A stretch of 64,000 bases of DNA from Spongiihabitans sp963422685. Its GTDB lineage: Bacteria; Pseudomonadota; Gammaproteobacteria; Arenicellales; Poriferihabitantaceae. The stretch lies in the NCBI GenBank assembly GCA_963422685.1, contig OY730442.1, forward strand, positions 2,604,001 to 2,668,000. The letters are read 5' to 3'. This document shows, piece after piece, positions 28,558 through 36,884 of the stretch. How positions within the stretch are numbered: the first letter of the stretch is position 1; each line of letters starts with the position of its first letter. The notes below the pieces were generated by a model. It saw only the letters and a list, made by a program, of their open reading frames with translations, searched no databases and had not been told where the DNA came from. The position numbers and the translations under genes were made by a program.

Positions 28558-29082
28558 ATGATGAATAAAGAAGCCTGCATTACCGGCGGCTGCCAGTGCG
28601 GCACCATTCGATACCGGGTTATGAGCGCACCGATCGTGGTTTATCTGTGCCATTGCAGCGATTGTCAGCGGCAGACCTCCAGCGCCTTTGGTATGTCAGT
28701 CTGGTTTGACCGGCAAAGCTTTAGTCTGCAAACCGGAAAATTATCTTTTTGGTCTGCCATCACCGACAGGGGGAATTCTAAACTATGCGCTTTTTGCCCA
28801 AATTGTGGCAGCCGGATTTATCATGCTGCCGATCATCAATCAGAAATTATCAGCGTCAAGGGCGGGTCACTGGATGAGGCCAAAAACCTGAACCCGGTGG
28901 CGCATATCTGGTGCAAAAGCGCGCAAGCCTGGGCCAAAGCGGCTGTATTCGATGCGGCCGGAATGCGTTGTTACCAAGCTGAGCCGGACAGTTTTAAACA
29001 AATAGTCGAGCTTTATAATGCAAGAAAACGCGATAATGAAAGCAAATGCGACCCGCCACAAGTTCACCAGGATAAACCCTGA
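28558..29082 (+). CDS. GFA family (CENP-V/GFA domain) zinc-binding protein
   Basis: A 174-residue protein with the zinc ligands of the glutathione-dependent formaldehyde-activating (GFA) fold: GCQCG (C12, C14), CHCSDCQR (C31, C33, C36) and CAFCPNCG (C77, C80, C83). Members may act as S-hydroxymethylglutathione synthases, but most are functionally uncharacterised. Tandem ATG codons begin the frame, six bases after the hydrolase stop. The C-terminal 50 residues are less conserved. No formaldehyde-metabolism gene is adjacent, so the enzymatic role is uncertain. Confidence 0.88.
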   Translation: MMNKEACITGGCQCGTIRYRVMSAPIVVYLCHCSDCQRQTSSAFGMSVWFDRQSFSLQTGKLSFWSAITDRGNSKLCAFCPNCGSRIYHAADHQSEIISVKGGSLDEAKNLNPVAHIWCKSAQAWAKAAVFDAAGMRCYQAEPDSFKQIVELYNARKRDNESKCDPPQVHQDKP

Positions 29083-29111
29083 CCCGTAATTCCGGCATAC
29101 TTTAATAGCGA

Positions 29112-30545
29112 TTATCCGCGCTGGTAAATCCATTCCAGCACAGCGTCCTGGATGGCATTACCGTTGCGGTAATTCACGCTGCTCGACTCGATCATCATGG
29201 CCACCGTATACTGTTTATTGTTGTCGGCATTCACGTATCCGGCCATACTGCGAACGCCGTTGATTAACCCGGTTTTAATTCGTGCCCGCCCGTGCACAGC
29301 GCTGCCACGCAATCGCTTGCGCATGGTTCCATCCAAAGCAGCAAGCGGCAGCGATGACAGAAACTCAGGTCGATAGTTGCTGATCCAGCCAGCGTGAAGA
29401 ATTGTTGACAGGTTTGCTGCAGTAATCCGGCTTTTTCTGGACAGCCCGGAACCATTGTCGATAATTAAATCCGGCATGGCTGCAACGCGCCTGGACAGCC
29501 AATTCCTGATCGCAGTACGAGCGCCGCCAATGGTCGCCGGCCTATGGGCATCGGGTGTGTCCAGGCTTAACAGTAATTGACGGGACATGACGTTATTACT
29601 GTACTTATTGATACTGGTTATTACCTCCGCCAGGGTTTCGGATGGCTGCCTGGTTATGGCGTTGGCATTTTCCGGGGTTGTGCCGATGCGATAGCCGCCA
29701 TTAAAAATCCCGCCGGAGTGGATCCATAAAAATTTGAACAACCGAAAAGTATACTCATGGTTTGAAACCACCGACCTTGCAATGGAATATTGACCACATC
29801 GGATACGGTATTTGCCTTTGAATGCTGCGATAACTTTCCCGCCTTGCCGATGTACGCCGTAGGACCACCCGCGACCGCGATGCGTACATTTACCGGATTC
29901 GGGTTGAATATTATTCTTGACTTCCAGGCCCGCAAGTGGTGGGTCAGCAAATACGATGATGCCATCCGCCATGGGATGGATGACAAAACGGGTGGCGGAG
30001 AGGTTGACCAGCGCGGCATCGGGCCCCACGTTGTATAGTCGTGACGGCCGGCCATCGAAATCTGCGGGGTTGTGCGCTGGCAAATCAAACAACGAATTGT
30101 CGATGACCAGGTCGCCAGTGATGGTATGAATACCGCGTTGCCGTATGGACCAGATATGATGCCGGAATCGATCTGCGGTAATAAACGGGTCACCACCGCC
30201 TTGCAGTATCAAATCACCGGTTATTACGCCGTTGGAGATCGCGCCGTTGGCCCAGTATCTGGTTTCCCATTGATGTTCCGGGCCGAGGATTTCCAGGGCG
30301 GACAAGGTGGTGAGCAGTTTCATTACCGATGCCGGGTTTCTGGGTATGGTGCTGTTCAGGCTGAGCAGCCGGCGTTGGGATGCGGCCTCGCGAATGTCCA
30401 GGCTGACAGCGCTCAACGGAATGCCGTACTTGTCGAGCAGGCGGGAAATGCTGCCGGGCAGTTGTTTGGCATTGGCGGGCAATGAAAGCAGACAAACCAA
30501 ACCGGTCAAGACGGCCAAAGATGAGGTGTTTTGACAGTAACGCAT
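29112..30545 (-). CDS. dacB: D-alanyl-D-alanine carboxypeptidase/endopeptidase (PBP4 type)
   Basis: A 477-residue low-molecular-weight penicillin-binding protein, class C. It has a signal peptide (about residues 1-26). The three active-site motifs are present: S73-V-M-K76 in PASVMKLLT, SNN in INKYSNNVM near 300, and KTG in RIKTGLINGVRSMAGY near 420. It trims and cleaves peptide cross-links in the periplasm. The long insertion between the first two motifs is characteristic of DacB. It is divergent from the DUF1820 gene and convergent with the GFA gene, leaving only 29 bp between stops. Confidence 0.94.
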   Translation of the reverse strand: MRYCQNTSSLAVLTGLVCLLSLPANAKQLPGSISRLLDKYGIPLSAVSLDIREAASQRRLLSLNSTIPRNPASVMKLLTTLSALEILGPEHQWETRYWANGAISNGVITGDLILQGGGDPFITADRFRHHIWSIRQRGIHTITGDLVIDNSLFDLPAHNPADFDGRPSRLYNVGPDAALVNLSATRFVIHPMADGIIVFADPPLAGLEVKNNIQPESGKCTHRGRGWSYGVHRQGGKVIAAFKGKYRIRCGQYSIARSVVSNHEYTFRLFKFLWIHSGGIFNGGYRIGTTPENANAITRQPSETLAEVITSINKYSNNVMSRQLLLSLDTPDAHRPATIGGARTAIRNWLSRRVAAMPDLIIDNGSGLSRKSRITAANLSTILHAGWISNYRPEFLSSLPLAALDGTMRKRLRGSAVHGRARIKTGLINGVRSMAGYVNADNNKQYTVAMMIESSSVNYRNGNAIQDAVLEWIYQRG

Positions 30546-30562
30546 TCGTGTTTCAAAGATAA

Positions 30563-30571
30563 TGGTATAAT
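30563..30571 (+). promoter_or_regulatory. Candidate extended -10 promoter for the DUF1820 gene
   Basis: TGGTATAAT is a perfect TGnTATAAT extended -10 element in the short divergent spacer between dacB and the DUF1820 gene. No good -35 box lies 17-18 bp upstream, which extended -10 promoters tolerate. Transcription would begin near 30578, about 60 bp before the GTG start. Confidence 0.5.
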
Positions 30572-30638
30572 CTGGCGCGATTCGAATTCTATATCAGCTA
30601 TAAGCACGATCTCCTAAACACTCTCCCGCAGACATAAA

Positions 30639-30968
30639 GTGAGTAAAAAGAAAAACATTTTCAAAATACAGTTTCATAACCAGGGAAAATTGTATGAACT
30701 GTATGCCCGGGAAGTATCTCAAAGCAGCATGTATGCCTTTATTGAAGTTGTGGACATTATATTTGGCGAGAAATCCAAACTGGTGGTTGACCCCTCGGAA
30801 GAACGCTTGAAACAGGAATTCAGTGCGGTCAACAGAACCTATATTCCACTGCATTCTGTGGTGCGAATTGATGAGGTGGAAAAGGAAGGAATCAACAAGA
30901 TTATCGAAAACCCGGGCGACAAGGGCAGCAATATAGCGGCTTTCCCGATGCCGCCGTTTCAGGCCTGA
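30639..30968 (+). CDS. DUF1820 family protein
   Basis: A 109-residue protein matching DUF1820, a small cytoplasmic family of unknown role found in gammaproteobacteria. Recognisable stretches are KNIFKIQFHNQGKLYELYAR near the start and the central FGEKSKLVVDPSEERLKQEF with YIPLHSVVRIDEV after it. GTG at 30639 is the start, preceded by a weak purine stretch. No signal peptide or membrane segment is present. It is convergent with msrA, with 36 bp between stops including a short CCGGTTACCGG palindrome. Confidence 0.87.
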   Translation: MSKKKNIFKIQFHNQGKLYELYAREVSQSSMYAFIEVVDIIFGEKSKLVVDPSEERLKQEFSAVNRTYIPLHSVVRIDEVEKEGINKIIENPGDKGSNIAAFPMPPFQA

Positions 30969-31004
30969 CCGACAGCAAGCCGGTTACCGGCCTGCCGCCC
31001 CATT

Positions 31005-31652
31005 TCAGGCGCAGGCAACCCCCGTTCCCCGCAGGCCGCAATAACCACCCGGGTTTTTGGCCAGGTATTGCTGATGATAATCCTCGGCATAGTAAAACTC
31101 CGGGGCCGCCATGATCTCGGTGGTGATATTGCCATAACCCGCATTTTTCAGGTTCTGCTCAAACCGGCGTTTGGAAGCCACTGCCCGGTCTCGCTGTTCG
31201 TCCCCACAGGTATAGATAACCGACCGATACTGGCTGCCGTAATCATTTCCCTGGCGCATTCCCTGGGTTGGGTCATGGGATTGCCAGAATAAAAGCAACA
31301 GCTGCGCATAATTGATTTTAGCCGGATCAAAGACAACCAGAACAACTTCGGCATGCCCCGACAGGCCGCTGCATACATCCTGGTAGGTGGCATTTCTGGT
31401 GTGGCCGCCGGCATAGCCCACAGCCGTCGTGAACACCCCGTCAAGTTCCCAGAACTTTCTTTCCGCGCCCCAAAAACAGCCGAGACCAAAAACTGCCGTT
31501 TCCAGTTTGCCGGCAAACGGTGCTTTGATCGGATTGCCATTGACGTAGTGTCGATTGGCTACCTGAATGACGTCATTTCGATCCGGCAGGGTTCGATCAG
31601 GAATGGCGTTTGGTGCATCGGTAATATTTTTAGACCTGGCAAATGAGAACAT
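31005..31652 (-). CDS. msrA: Peptide-methionine (S)-S-oxide reductase MsrA
   Basis: A 215-residue repair enzyme that reduces the S-epimer of methionine sulfoxide. The active-site GCFWG motif (C59) is followed by AGGHTRNATYQDVCSG and GHAEVVLVVFDP. A C-terminal GYCGLRGTG provides the resolving cysteine. The N-terminal extension before the catalytic domain matches the E. coli-type form. The frame opens upstream to 31754, but that part overlaps the next gene, so ATG 31652 is preferred. It is probably soluble and cytoplasmic. The genes around it are unrelated in function. Confidence 0.93.
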   Translation of the reverse strand: MFSFARSKNITDAPNAIPDRTLPDRNDVIQVANRHYVNGNPIKAPFAGKLETAVFGLGCFWGAERKFWELDGVFTTAVGYAGGHTRNATYQDVCSGLSGHAEVVLVVFDPAKINYAQLLLLFWQSHDPTQGMRQGNDYGSQYRSVIYTCGDEQRDRAVASKRRFEQNLKNAGYGNITTEIMAAPEFYYAEDYHQQYLAKNPGGYCGLRGTGVACA

Positions 31653-31717
31653 GATGAAGCCCGGATTATCTGGATGAATGAACAGGATGTATCCTGAATG
31701 GGTTTTGCAGGGCGGCT

Positions 31718-32212
31718 TTAAAACGGTAGCCCGTGCCCAACTCCAACCATGCACATAATCATCGGAATGGACAGCATGGTATTGGTTCGGGATGCCAGTA
31801 ATGCGACATTTTTAGCCTTGGCAATTTCATCGGCGCTGGCCGTGACCATGCCCAGAATCTTCTTCTGGTTGGGCCATATCAGCACCCAGACATTAAACAG
31901 CATGATTGTACCAAGCCATGCACCAATGCCGATTATCGGACTTTGCAGGGTGAATGCTGAAACGATACCCGTTCCAGGCAGGTATTCCAGCGCAATCGCA
32001 CCAGTCACCCAGGTCGCGACCGCGCCCCAGCGAAACCACAGCAACGCACGAGGTGCCACGTATTTGGATATGGCTGCCGGGCCGGGGCCGTCAGAGTCTC
32101 CAGCGGCTTCAGCGGCGGCAGGCACCTGCACAAAATTGAAATAATACAGCAGGCCGATCCAGGTGATGCCTGCAAGTACGTGTAACCAAACGATGAAAGA
32201 CCAGGTATTCAT
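31718..32212 (-). CDS. PuuD-like (urate hydroxylase N-terminal-like) membrane protein
   Basis: A 164-residue integral membrane protein with about four hydrophobic segments. The opening FIVWLHVLAGITWIGLLYYFNFVQVP is typical of the membrane part of PuuD-like proteins, and WIWPNQKKI-type residues (LIWPNQKKILG) follow near 110. Histidines in or near helices could bind haem. The full urate hydroxylase has an added C-terminal cytochrome domain, which is missing here, so urate oxidation should not be assumed. It is followed by msrA on the same strand after a 65-bp gap. Confidence 0.6.
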   Translation of the reverse strand: MNTWSFIVWLHVLAGITWIGLLYYFNFVQVPAAAEAAGDSDGPGPAAISKYVAPRALLWFRWGAVATWVTGAIALEYLPGTGIVSAFTLQSPIIGIGAWLGTIMLFNVWVLIWPNQKKILGMVTASADEIAKAKNVALLASRTNTMLSIPMIMCMVGVGHGLPF

Positions 32213-32519
32213 AGTAGCTCAACCTCTTGACTATAGTTTTAATAAGGAATGCGCAGCCGCGACTAAACCAGGCTACAAAATAAGGGCGATAGCGATTGCG
32301 ATGACAAAGCCGGCAGCAATGGTGCCGGTGATGCTTTTAAGTGGGTTCATATTTATTTATGCTCCGCGATTGATTTTTAGTGATTTCGGGAAATGTGGAT
32401 TATGAAGTCATTACAACTTAGGTAAACGATTTCCGATGCCGTTTGTGGGTTTTTCAAGAATAATCGCCGATGCGTTTTTTTGCAATAGTCTGGTGGATGC
32501 GTGAAAAACCTGCTGTGAC
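32213..32519 (-). other. Intergenic region containing a possible 25-residue membrane peptide gene
   Basis: A 307-bp gap. On the minus strand, positions 32350 to 32273 encode a 25-residue peptide opening MNPLKSITGT, followed by a hydrophobic run of alanine, isoleucine and leucine ending in a stop. A GCGGAG stretch lies about 13 bp upstream of the ATG, which is rather far. It could be a small membrane protein or chance. No RNA gene or terminator is evident. Confidence 0.35.
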
Positions 32520-33449
32520 TCAATAACCGGCGTCCATATCGGCCAGATGGGTTAATGCCTGGTTATTCCTGTGCCGGACAATGTTGTCGTAAACGTGGAT
32601 CGCGCTGGTGTCGGGATGAACCATACTGGCGATGTGCGGCGTAAAATAAATTTTTGGGTGAGTCCAGACCGGGCTTTTCGGTGATAATGGTTCAAATTCG
32701 TAGACATCCAGCGCAGCGCCCGCCAGATGATCGCTGTCCAGAGCCGCGATGAGGTCAGATTCCACCTGGCAGGCGCCGCGGCCGGCGTTGATGAAACAGG
32801 CGCCTTTTGGGAGTTTTGCCAGGGTTTCGGCGTTGACAAGGTGTTGTGTCTGGTGGGTGAGCGGCAACAAACAAACCAGTATTTCGCTCATAGCCAGCAC
32901 ATGATCCAATCCGGCTGCGCCATGATAGCAGCCCACTCCAGGCAACTGTTTCGGGGTGCGACTCCAGCCCGCCACATTAAATCCAAGCTGTACCAGGGTT
33001 TTGGCACAATTCCCCCCGAGGACACCCAGACCCAGAATACCCACGGTTCTTTTCGATGCCGGGATTTGTACCAGTTCGCGCCATACTTTGTTCTGTTTAT
33101 CCCGTTCATACTGGGGCATAAAACGGTGAAAGCGCAAAACCGTATACAGAACATACTCCACCATCCCGGCGGTCAAACCGTCTTCAACCATGCGCACCAC
33201 GGGGATGCCTGGTGGAAGAATGTTTTCCCCTTTCAGATGATCAAGCCCTGCGCCCACTGAAAAAATGATCTTGAGATTGGCGAATTCCGTCAACACCCCA
33301 GGGCCAGGATCCCAGACCAAAGCATAATCAATCTGACTTTTATCGGTGACCTGGTCCCAGTCAAGGACGTGGATGTCAAAATCTTTAAATGCGCTGCGCC
33401 ATCCATTGAAGCGTTCGAGGTCGGATTTTATGGCGAGAGTTTCGAGCAT
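32520..33449 (-). CDS. D-isomer-specific 2-hydroxyacid dehydrogenase (glyoxylate/hydroxypyruvate reductase A-like)
   Basis: A 309-residue NAD(P)-dependent dehydrogenase. The nucleotide-binding motif GLGVLGGNCAKTL is near 145. The catalytic Arg is in INAGRGACQVESDL near 225, and the catalytic His in PHIASMVHP near 280. Size and motif spacing fit the GhrA branch that reduces glyoxylate and hydroxypyruvate, so ghrA is a possible symbol, but substrate specificity cannot be read from sequence. It is divergent from the DUF2244 gene, with 82 bp between starts. Confidence 0.88.
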   Translation of the reverse strand: MLETLAIKSDLERFNGWRSAFKDFDIHVLDWDQVTDKSQIDYALVWDPGPGVLTEFANLKIIFSVGAGLDHLKGENILPPGIPVVRMVEDGLTAGMVEYVLYTVLRFHRFMPQYERDKQNKVWRELVQIPASKRTVGILGLGVLGGNCAKTLVQLGFNVAGWSRTPKQLPGVGCYHGAAGLDHVLAMSEILVCLLPLTHQTQHLVNAETLAKLPKGACFINAGRGACQVESDLIAALDSDHLAGAALDVYEFEPLSPKSPVWTHPKIYFTPHIASMVHPDTSAIHVYDNIVRHRNNQALTHLADMDAGY

Positions 33450-33531
33450 GGGCAGCGATGGCTAAATTAAACCAGGGTATGTTATCCGTATTTGATAAAA
33501 TCTCCCATTATTTTTACCGGCACGCTCAGCA

Positions 33532-33990
33532 ATGGCCGCACCAGTCGAATTCGTTATCCGTCCCAACAGTAGCTGCCACCCGAAATCCTGGCCCGGGGTT
33601 TTTGCCTTGCTGGCGGTGATATGCCTGGGCATGGCGATACGATTTGCACTGCTTGGTTACTGGATGATCCTGCCATTCGCCCTGATCGATATACTCGCTG
33701 TGGGATTGATATTACATGGCGTAATCCGTCAATCGGCGTATATGGAGAAAGTCCGGGTGGATGATAAAACCGTGGAAATCCGCCATATACAGAAAAACAA
33801 AAATGCCGAATGGCGGTTTCCGCTGCATTGGATCCAGGTCAAACTGGAATCACCCGGGCACCGCTGGTATCCCCACAGGTTGTTGCTTGGCAGCCAGGGC
33901 AAATGGGTTGAGATTGGTCGATGTCTGACCGATGACGAGCGCAAATCCCTGGCCGATGAGATTCATGCCCAAATCAGCCAGGCGGTTTAG
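33532..33990 (+). CDS. DUF2244 domain-containing membrane protein
   Basis: A 152-residue protein with two closely spaced membrane helices (about 22-60) followed by a soluble domain. The pattern of FVIRPNSSCHP, the double helix and the C-terminal WVEIGRCLTDDERKSLADE matches DUF2244. Genes of this family often sit near cytochrome oxidase or haem-biosynthesis genes, and here the next gene is cyoE, 22 bp downstream. A role in oxidase assembly is therefore suggested by context only. Confidence 0.85.
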   Translation: MAAPVEFVIRPNSSCHPKSWPGVFALLAVICLGMAIRFALLGYWMILPFALIDILAVGLILHGVIRQSAYMEKVRVDDKTVEIRHIQKNKNAEWRFPLHWIQVKLESPGHRWYPHRLLLGSQGKWVEIGRCLTDDERKSLADEIHAQISQAV

Positions 33991-34012
33991 CGATGAACCC
34001 GGATGATAGGCG

Positions 34013-34927
34013 ATGCGGATGATGAGTGAGGCGATTCAGCAGCGGTTTCACTGGCAGCAATATCTGGCGTTGTGCAAACCAAAGGTGGTGTTGCTGATTC
34101 TATTTACCGCCCTGGTGGGCATGTTTTTATCCACAGACGGGCTGGTGCCGTTTAATGCCTGGTTTTGGGGGCTGATCGGGATTGGTCTGGCGGCGTCCGC
34201 TGGTGCCGGGCTGAATCACTGGGTTGACCGGGAAATCGATGCGCGCATGGAGCGCACCCACCACCGCCCGCTGCCCGCCGGCAGTATCAACGGCAGACAG
34301 GCGGTTATTTTTTCATTATCGCTGGCTGCACTGTCCATGGTAATTCTGCTCAGTTTCATCAATCTGCTCACCGCAGCATTAACCCTGGCATCCATGGTCG
34401 GGTATGCGGTTATTTACTCCATGTTCCTCAAGCGCAGTACACCGCAAAACATCGTCCTCGGCGGTGCGGCGGGTGCCGCGCCGCCGGTATTGGGGTGGAC
34501 CGCAGTGACCGGCGAACTGCACAGTGAAGCGCTGTTATTGTTCCTGATCATCTTTGTCTGGACGCCGCCTCATTTCTGGGCCCTGGCGATCAAGCGGGTA
34601 GATGAATATGCGCAAGCCGGCGTACCCATGCTGCCGGTAACCCATGGCATCGCATTTACCAAACTGCATATTTTGCTCTACACCATATTACTGGTGATTA
34701 TCACCATCATGCCGTTCCTGGTATTGATGAGCGGCACAATTTATCTGGCGGGCGCGTTAGCGCTGGGCGCGGGGTTTGTGCTCTATTCCGTCAGGCTGTA
34801 TCGCTCCGACGGCGATCAATACGCCATGAAAACCTTCGGCTATTCCATTTTCTATCTGAGCGCCTTATTCGCATTTTTGCTGTTGGATCATTATGCGCGA
34901 ATCATCATCCGCACTTTTTTCTTGTGA
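34013..34927 (+). CDS. cyoE: Protohaem IX farnesyltransferase (haem O synthase)
   Basis: A 304-residue polytopic membrane prenyltransferase that adds a farnesyl group to haem B, giving haem O for terminal oxidases. The first aspartate-rich motif is in NHWVDREIDARMERTHHRPLP (split: NHWVDREID, ERTHHRPL), about residue 70-90. The second conserved region is in PPHFWALAIKRVDEYAQAGV, where the Asp lies in the usual place. UbiA-type helices continue to the end. ATG at 34013 is used; ATGs at 34019 and 34022 are alternatives. It follows the DUF2244 gene closely. Oxidase genes are not in this window. Confidence 0.94.
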   Translation: MRMMSEAIQQRFHWQQYLALCKPKVVLLILFTALVGMFLSTDGLVPFNAWFWGLIGIGLAASAGAGLNHWVDREIDARMERTHHRPLPAGSINGRQAVIFSLSLAALSMVILLSFINLLTAALTLASMVGYAVIYSMFLKRSTPQNIVLGGAAGAAPPVLGWTAVTGELHSEALLLFLIIFVWTPPHFWALAIKRVDEYAQAGVPMLPVTHGIAFTKLHILLYTILLVIITIMPFLVLMSGTIYLAGALALGAGFVLYSVRLYRSDGDQYAMKTFGYSIFYLSALFAFLLLDHYARIIIRTFFL

Positions 34928-35180
34928 CCAGATTATGCGCCCACAACCAGCCCCGGAAGATCCAGGCCGGAAAAATCAGCAAGTCACTTTTTCCAATATT
35001 GTGCAGCATATATTTTCCTCTTTGCCCGGGATACAGAATAATGCCAATCGAAAACAGGATTTTGGGAGTGGGAGGTTTTAGCATTTTTTTGCTGCGGGCG
35101 TTATTTTTGTCCTGGTTTTCATACTCTCTATCTTGCTTGCGGTGAAATATCTGATCGCCACGACTATTTGAATCAATACT

Positions 35181-36869
35181 GTGTCCAGCAATCGGGTTTC
35201 CACAGCATACGCTTATCCGCTGCTGATCAAGCAGTTGCTGCATACACCGCTGTCCAATTCACCAGATCAGGAAATCGTCAGCAGCAATATAAAACGCTAC
35301 AACTACCTTGAATTCAGGCGGCGGGTCGGTCAGCTTGCAGGCGGTCTGGCTGCGCTTGGTGTAGGTATGGGGCATACCGTTGCCGTCATGGATTGGGACA
35401 ATCACCGTTATCTGGAATGTTTTTTTGCCATACCTATGATGGGCGCGATACTGCATACGGTAAATATCCGGCTGTCCTCGCAACAGATTCTGTACACCAT
35501 CAACCATGCGCATGACGATGTCCTTCTGGTACATGCGGATTTTGTATCCATTATCGAAAAAATCAGGCACCGCTTTGAGCGGCCGGTCAAACTCGTATAT
35601 ATGCAGCAGCGCCCGGCCGCCGCCATACCGTCCGGTTTTGATGCGGAATATGAATCCATGCTGGCCGCCGCGGACAGCGCGTTCCACTTTGAGGATTTTG
35701 ACGAGAATACACCGGCGACAACGTTTTATACCACCGGCACCACCGGAACCCCGAAAGGCGTGGCTTATACCCACCGCCAGCTTGTGCTCCATACCCTGGG
35801 CCTGGTAACGGCTTTTTCCACCGCATCGGGAAATAACCGTCTGCATAAAGGCGACGTCTATATGCCCATGACCCCGATGTTCCATGTGCATGGCTGGGGG
35901 ATACCCTATGCCGCCACCATGCTGGGCATCCGGCAGGTTTATCCCGGGCGTTATGAAGCGGCTGAATTACTCAGCCTGATCGAAACGCAAGGCGTGACCT
36001 TTTCCCATTGCGTTCCCACAATTTTACACATGCTGCTGTCCGCTCCCGCAGCACAAAATATCGATCTGTCTGCATTAAAAGTGATTATTGGCGGCGCCGC
36101 ATTGCCGGACGGCTTAAGTAAAATGGCGCTGGAGCGTGGAATCGAGATTTTCGCCGCCTATGGGCTGTCGGAAACCTGCCCGGTGATGACTACGGCGGAC
36201 TTGACCGATGCGGTGGATGAGCGCGGCTCGGATGCAGACCGGGTGCGCCGCCGCAAACCCGGCAAGCCGTGTGCGCTGGTGGAGGTCAGAGTGGTGGACG
36301 AACAGATGAACGATATTCCGCGTGATGGCAAAACCACGGGTGAAATCGTGGTTCGTGCGCCGTGGCTTACCCAGGCCTATATCGACAATCCTGAAGCGAC
36401 GGAAGCATTGTGGCGGGGCGGGTATCTGCATACCGGGGACGCGGGTTTTTTCGATCAAACCCATTCGCTGATAATTACAGACCGCATCAAGGACGTCATC
36501 AAGTCCGGCGGGGAGTGGATTTCGTCGCTGGAGCTGGAGAACATTGTTTCCGCCTGCGACGGCGTCGCCGAGGCGGCGGCAATCGGGTTGCCGGACCCGC
36601 GTTGGGGGGAGCGGCCGATGCTGGTTGTGGTTCGCTCCTGTGGCGCTGAATCGAAAATTTCTGCGGATGAAATTCGCCAGGCCCTGCGCACTCATGTCGA
36701 CAACGGAAATTTGTCGAAATGGGCCGTGCCGGAGCGCATCGAGTTTGTGAAGCAAATTGATAAAACCAGCGTCGGCAAACCGGACAAAAAAGTTTTGCGT
36801 GCCCGCTACACCAGAAATTATCATAGCTCTCTGGATATACGACAACGTATCGTTACTGAAAGCGTCTAG
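35181..36869 (+). CDS. Fatty-acid-CoA ligase (AMP-binding enzyme, AlkK-like)
   Basis: A 562-residue adenylate-forming ligase that activates a carboxylic acid to its CoA thioester. The P-loop FYTTGTTGTPKGVAYTH is near 185-200. The A5 motif is FAAYGLSETCPV near 330, and the A7-A8 region GYLHTGDAGF...DRIKDVIKSGGEW near 415-440. The catalytic lysine is in KTSVGKPDKK near 530. FHVHGWGIPYA is typical of the AlkK-type medium-chain group. GTG at 35181 is the start. The last residues, after YTRNYH, appear to have been replaced by an inserted island (see the direct repeat at 36807). A TAG at 36867 ends it. Confidence 0.92.
   Translation: MSSNRVSTAYAYPLLIKQLLHTPLSNSPDQEIVSSNIKRYNYLEFRRRVGQLAGGLAALGVGMGHTVAVMDWDNHRYLECFFAIPMMGAILHTVNIRLSSQQILYTINHAHDDVLLVHADFVSIIEKIRHRFERPVKLVYMQQRPAAAIPSGFDAEYESMLAAADSAFHFEDFDENTPATTFYTTGTTGTPKGVAYTHRQLVLHTLGLVTAFSTASGNNRLHKGDVYMPMTPMFHVHGWGIPYAATMLGIRQVYPGRYEAAELLSLIETQGVTFSHCVPTILHMLLSAPAAQNIDLSALKVIIGGAALPDGLSKMALERGIEIFAAYGLSETCPVMTTADLTDAVDERGSDADRVRRRKPGKPCALVEVRVVDEQMNDIPRDGKTTGEIVVRAPWLTQAYIDNPEATEALWRGGYLHTGDAGFFDQTHSLIITDRIKDVIKSGGEWISSLELENIVSACDGVAEAAAIGLPDPRWGERPMLVVVRSCGAESKISADEIRQALRTHVDNGNLSKWAVPERIEFVKQIDKTSVGKPDKKVLRARYTRNYHSSLDIRQRIVTESV
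36807..36829 (+). repeat. Left direct repeat (att-like) of the helicase island
   Basis: TACACCAGAAATTATCAT followed by AGCTC. The first 18 bases are identical to 43329-43346, with one mismatch (A for C) and then four more matches, giving 22 of 23. It lies inside the last codons of the acyl-CoA ligase gene, where it encodes YTRNYH. Confidence 0.75.
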
Positions 36870-36884
36870 CATTAAGGATTAGCA

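Noticed and set aside
34928..35180. Short hydrophobic frame (LAVKYLIATTI end) between cyoE and the ligase
   Set aside because: The frame has no start codon after an upstream TAG, and two frames would have to be joined; it may be chance AT-rich sequence.
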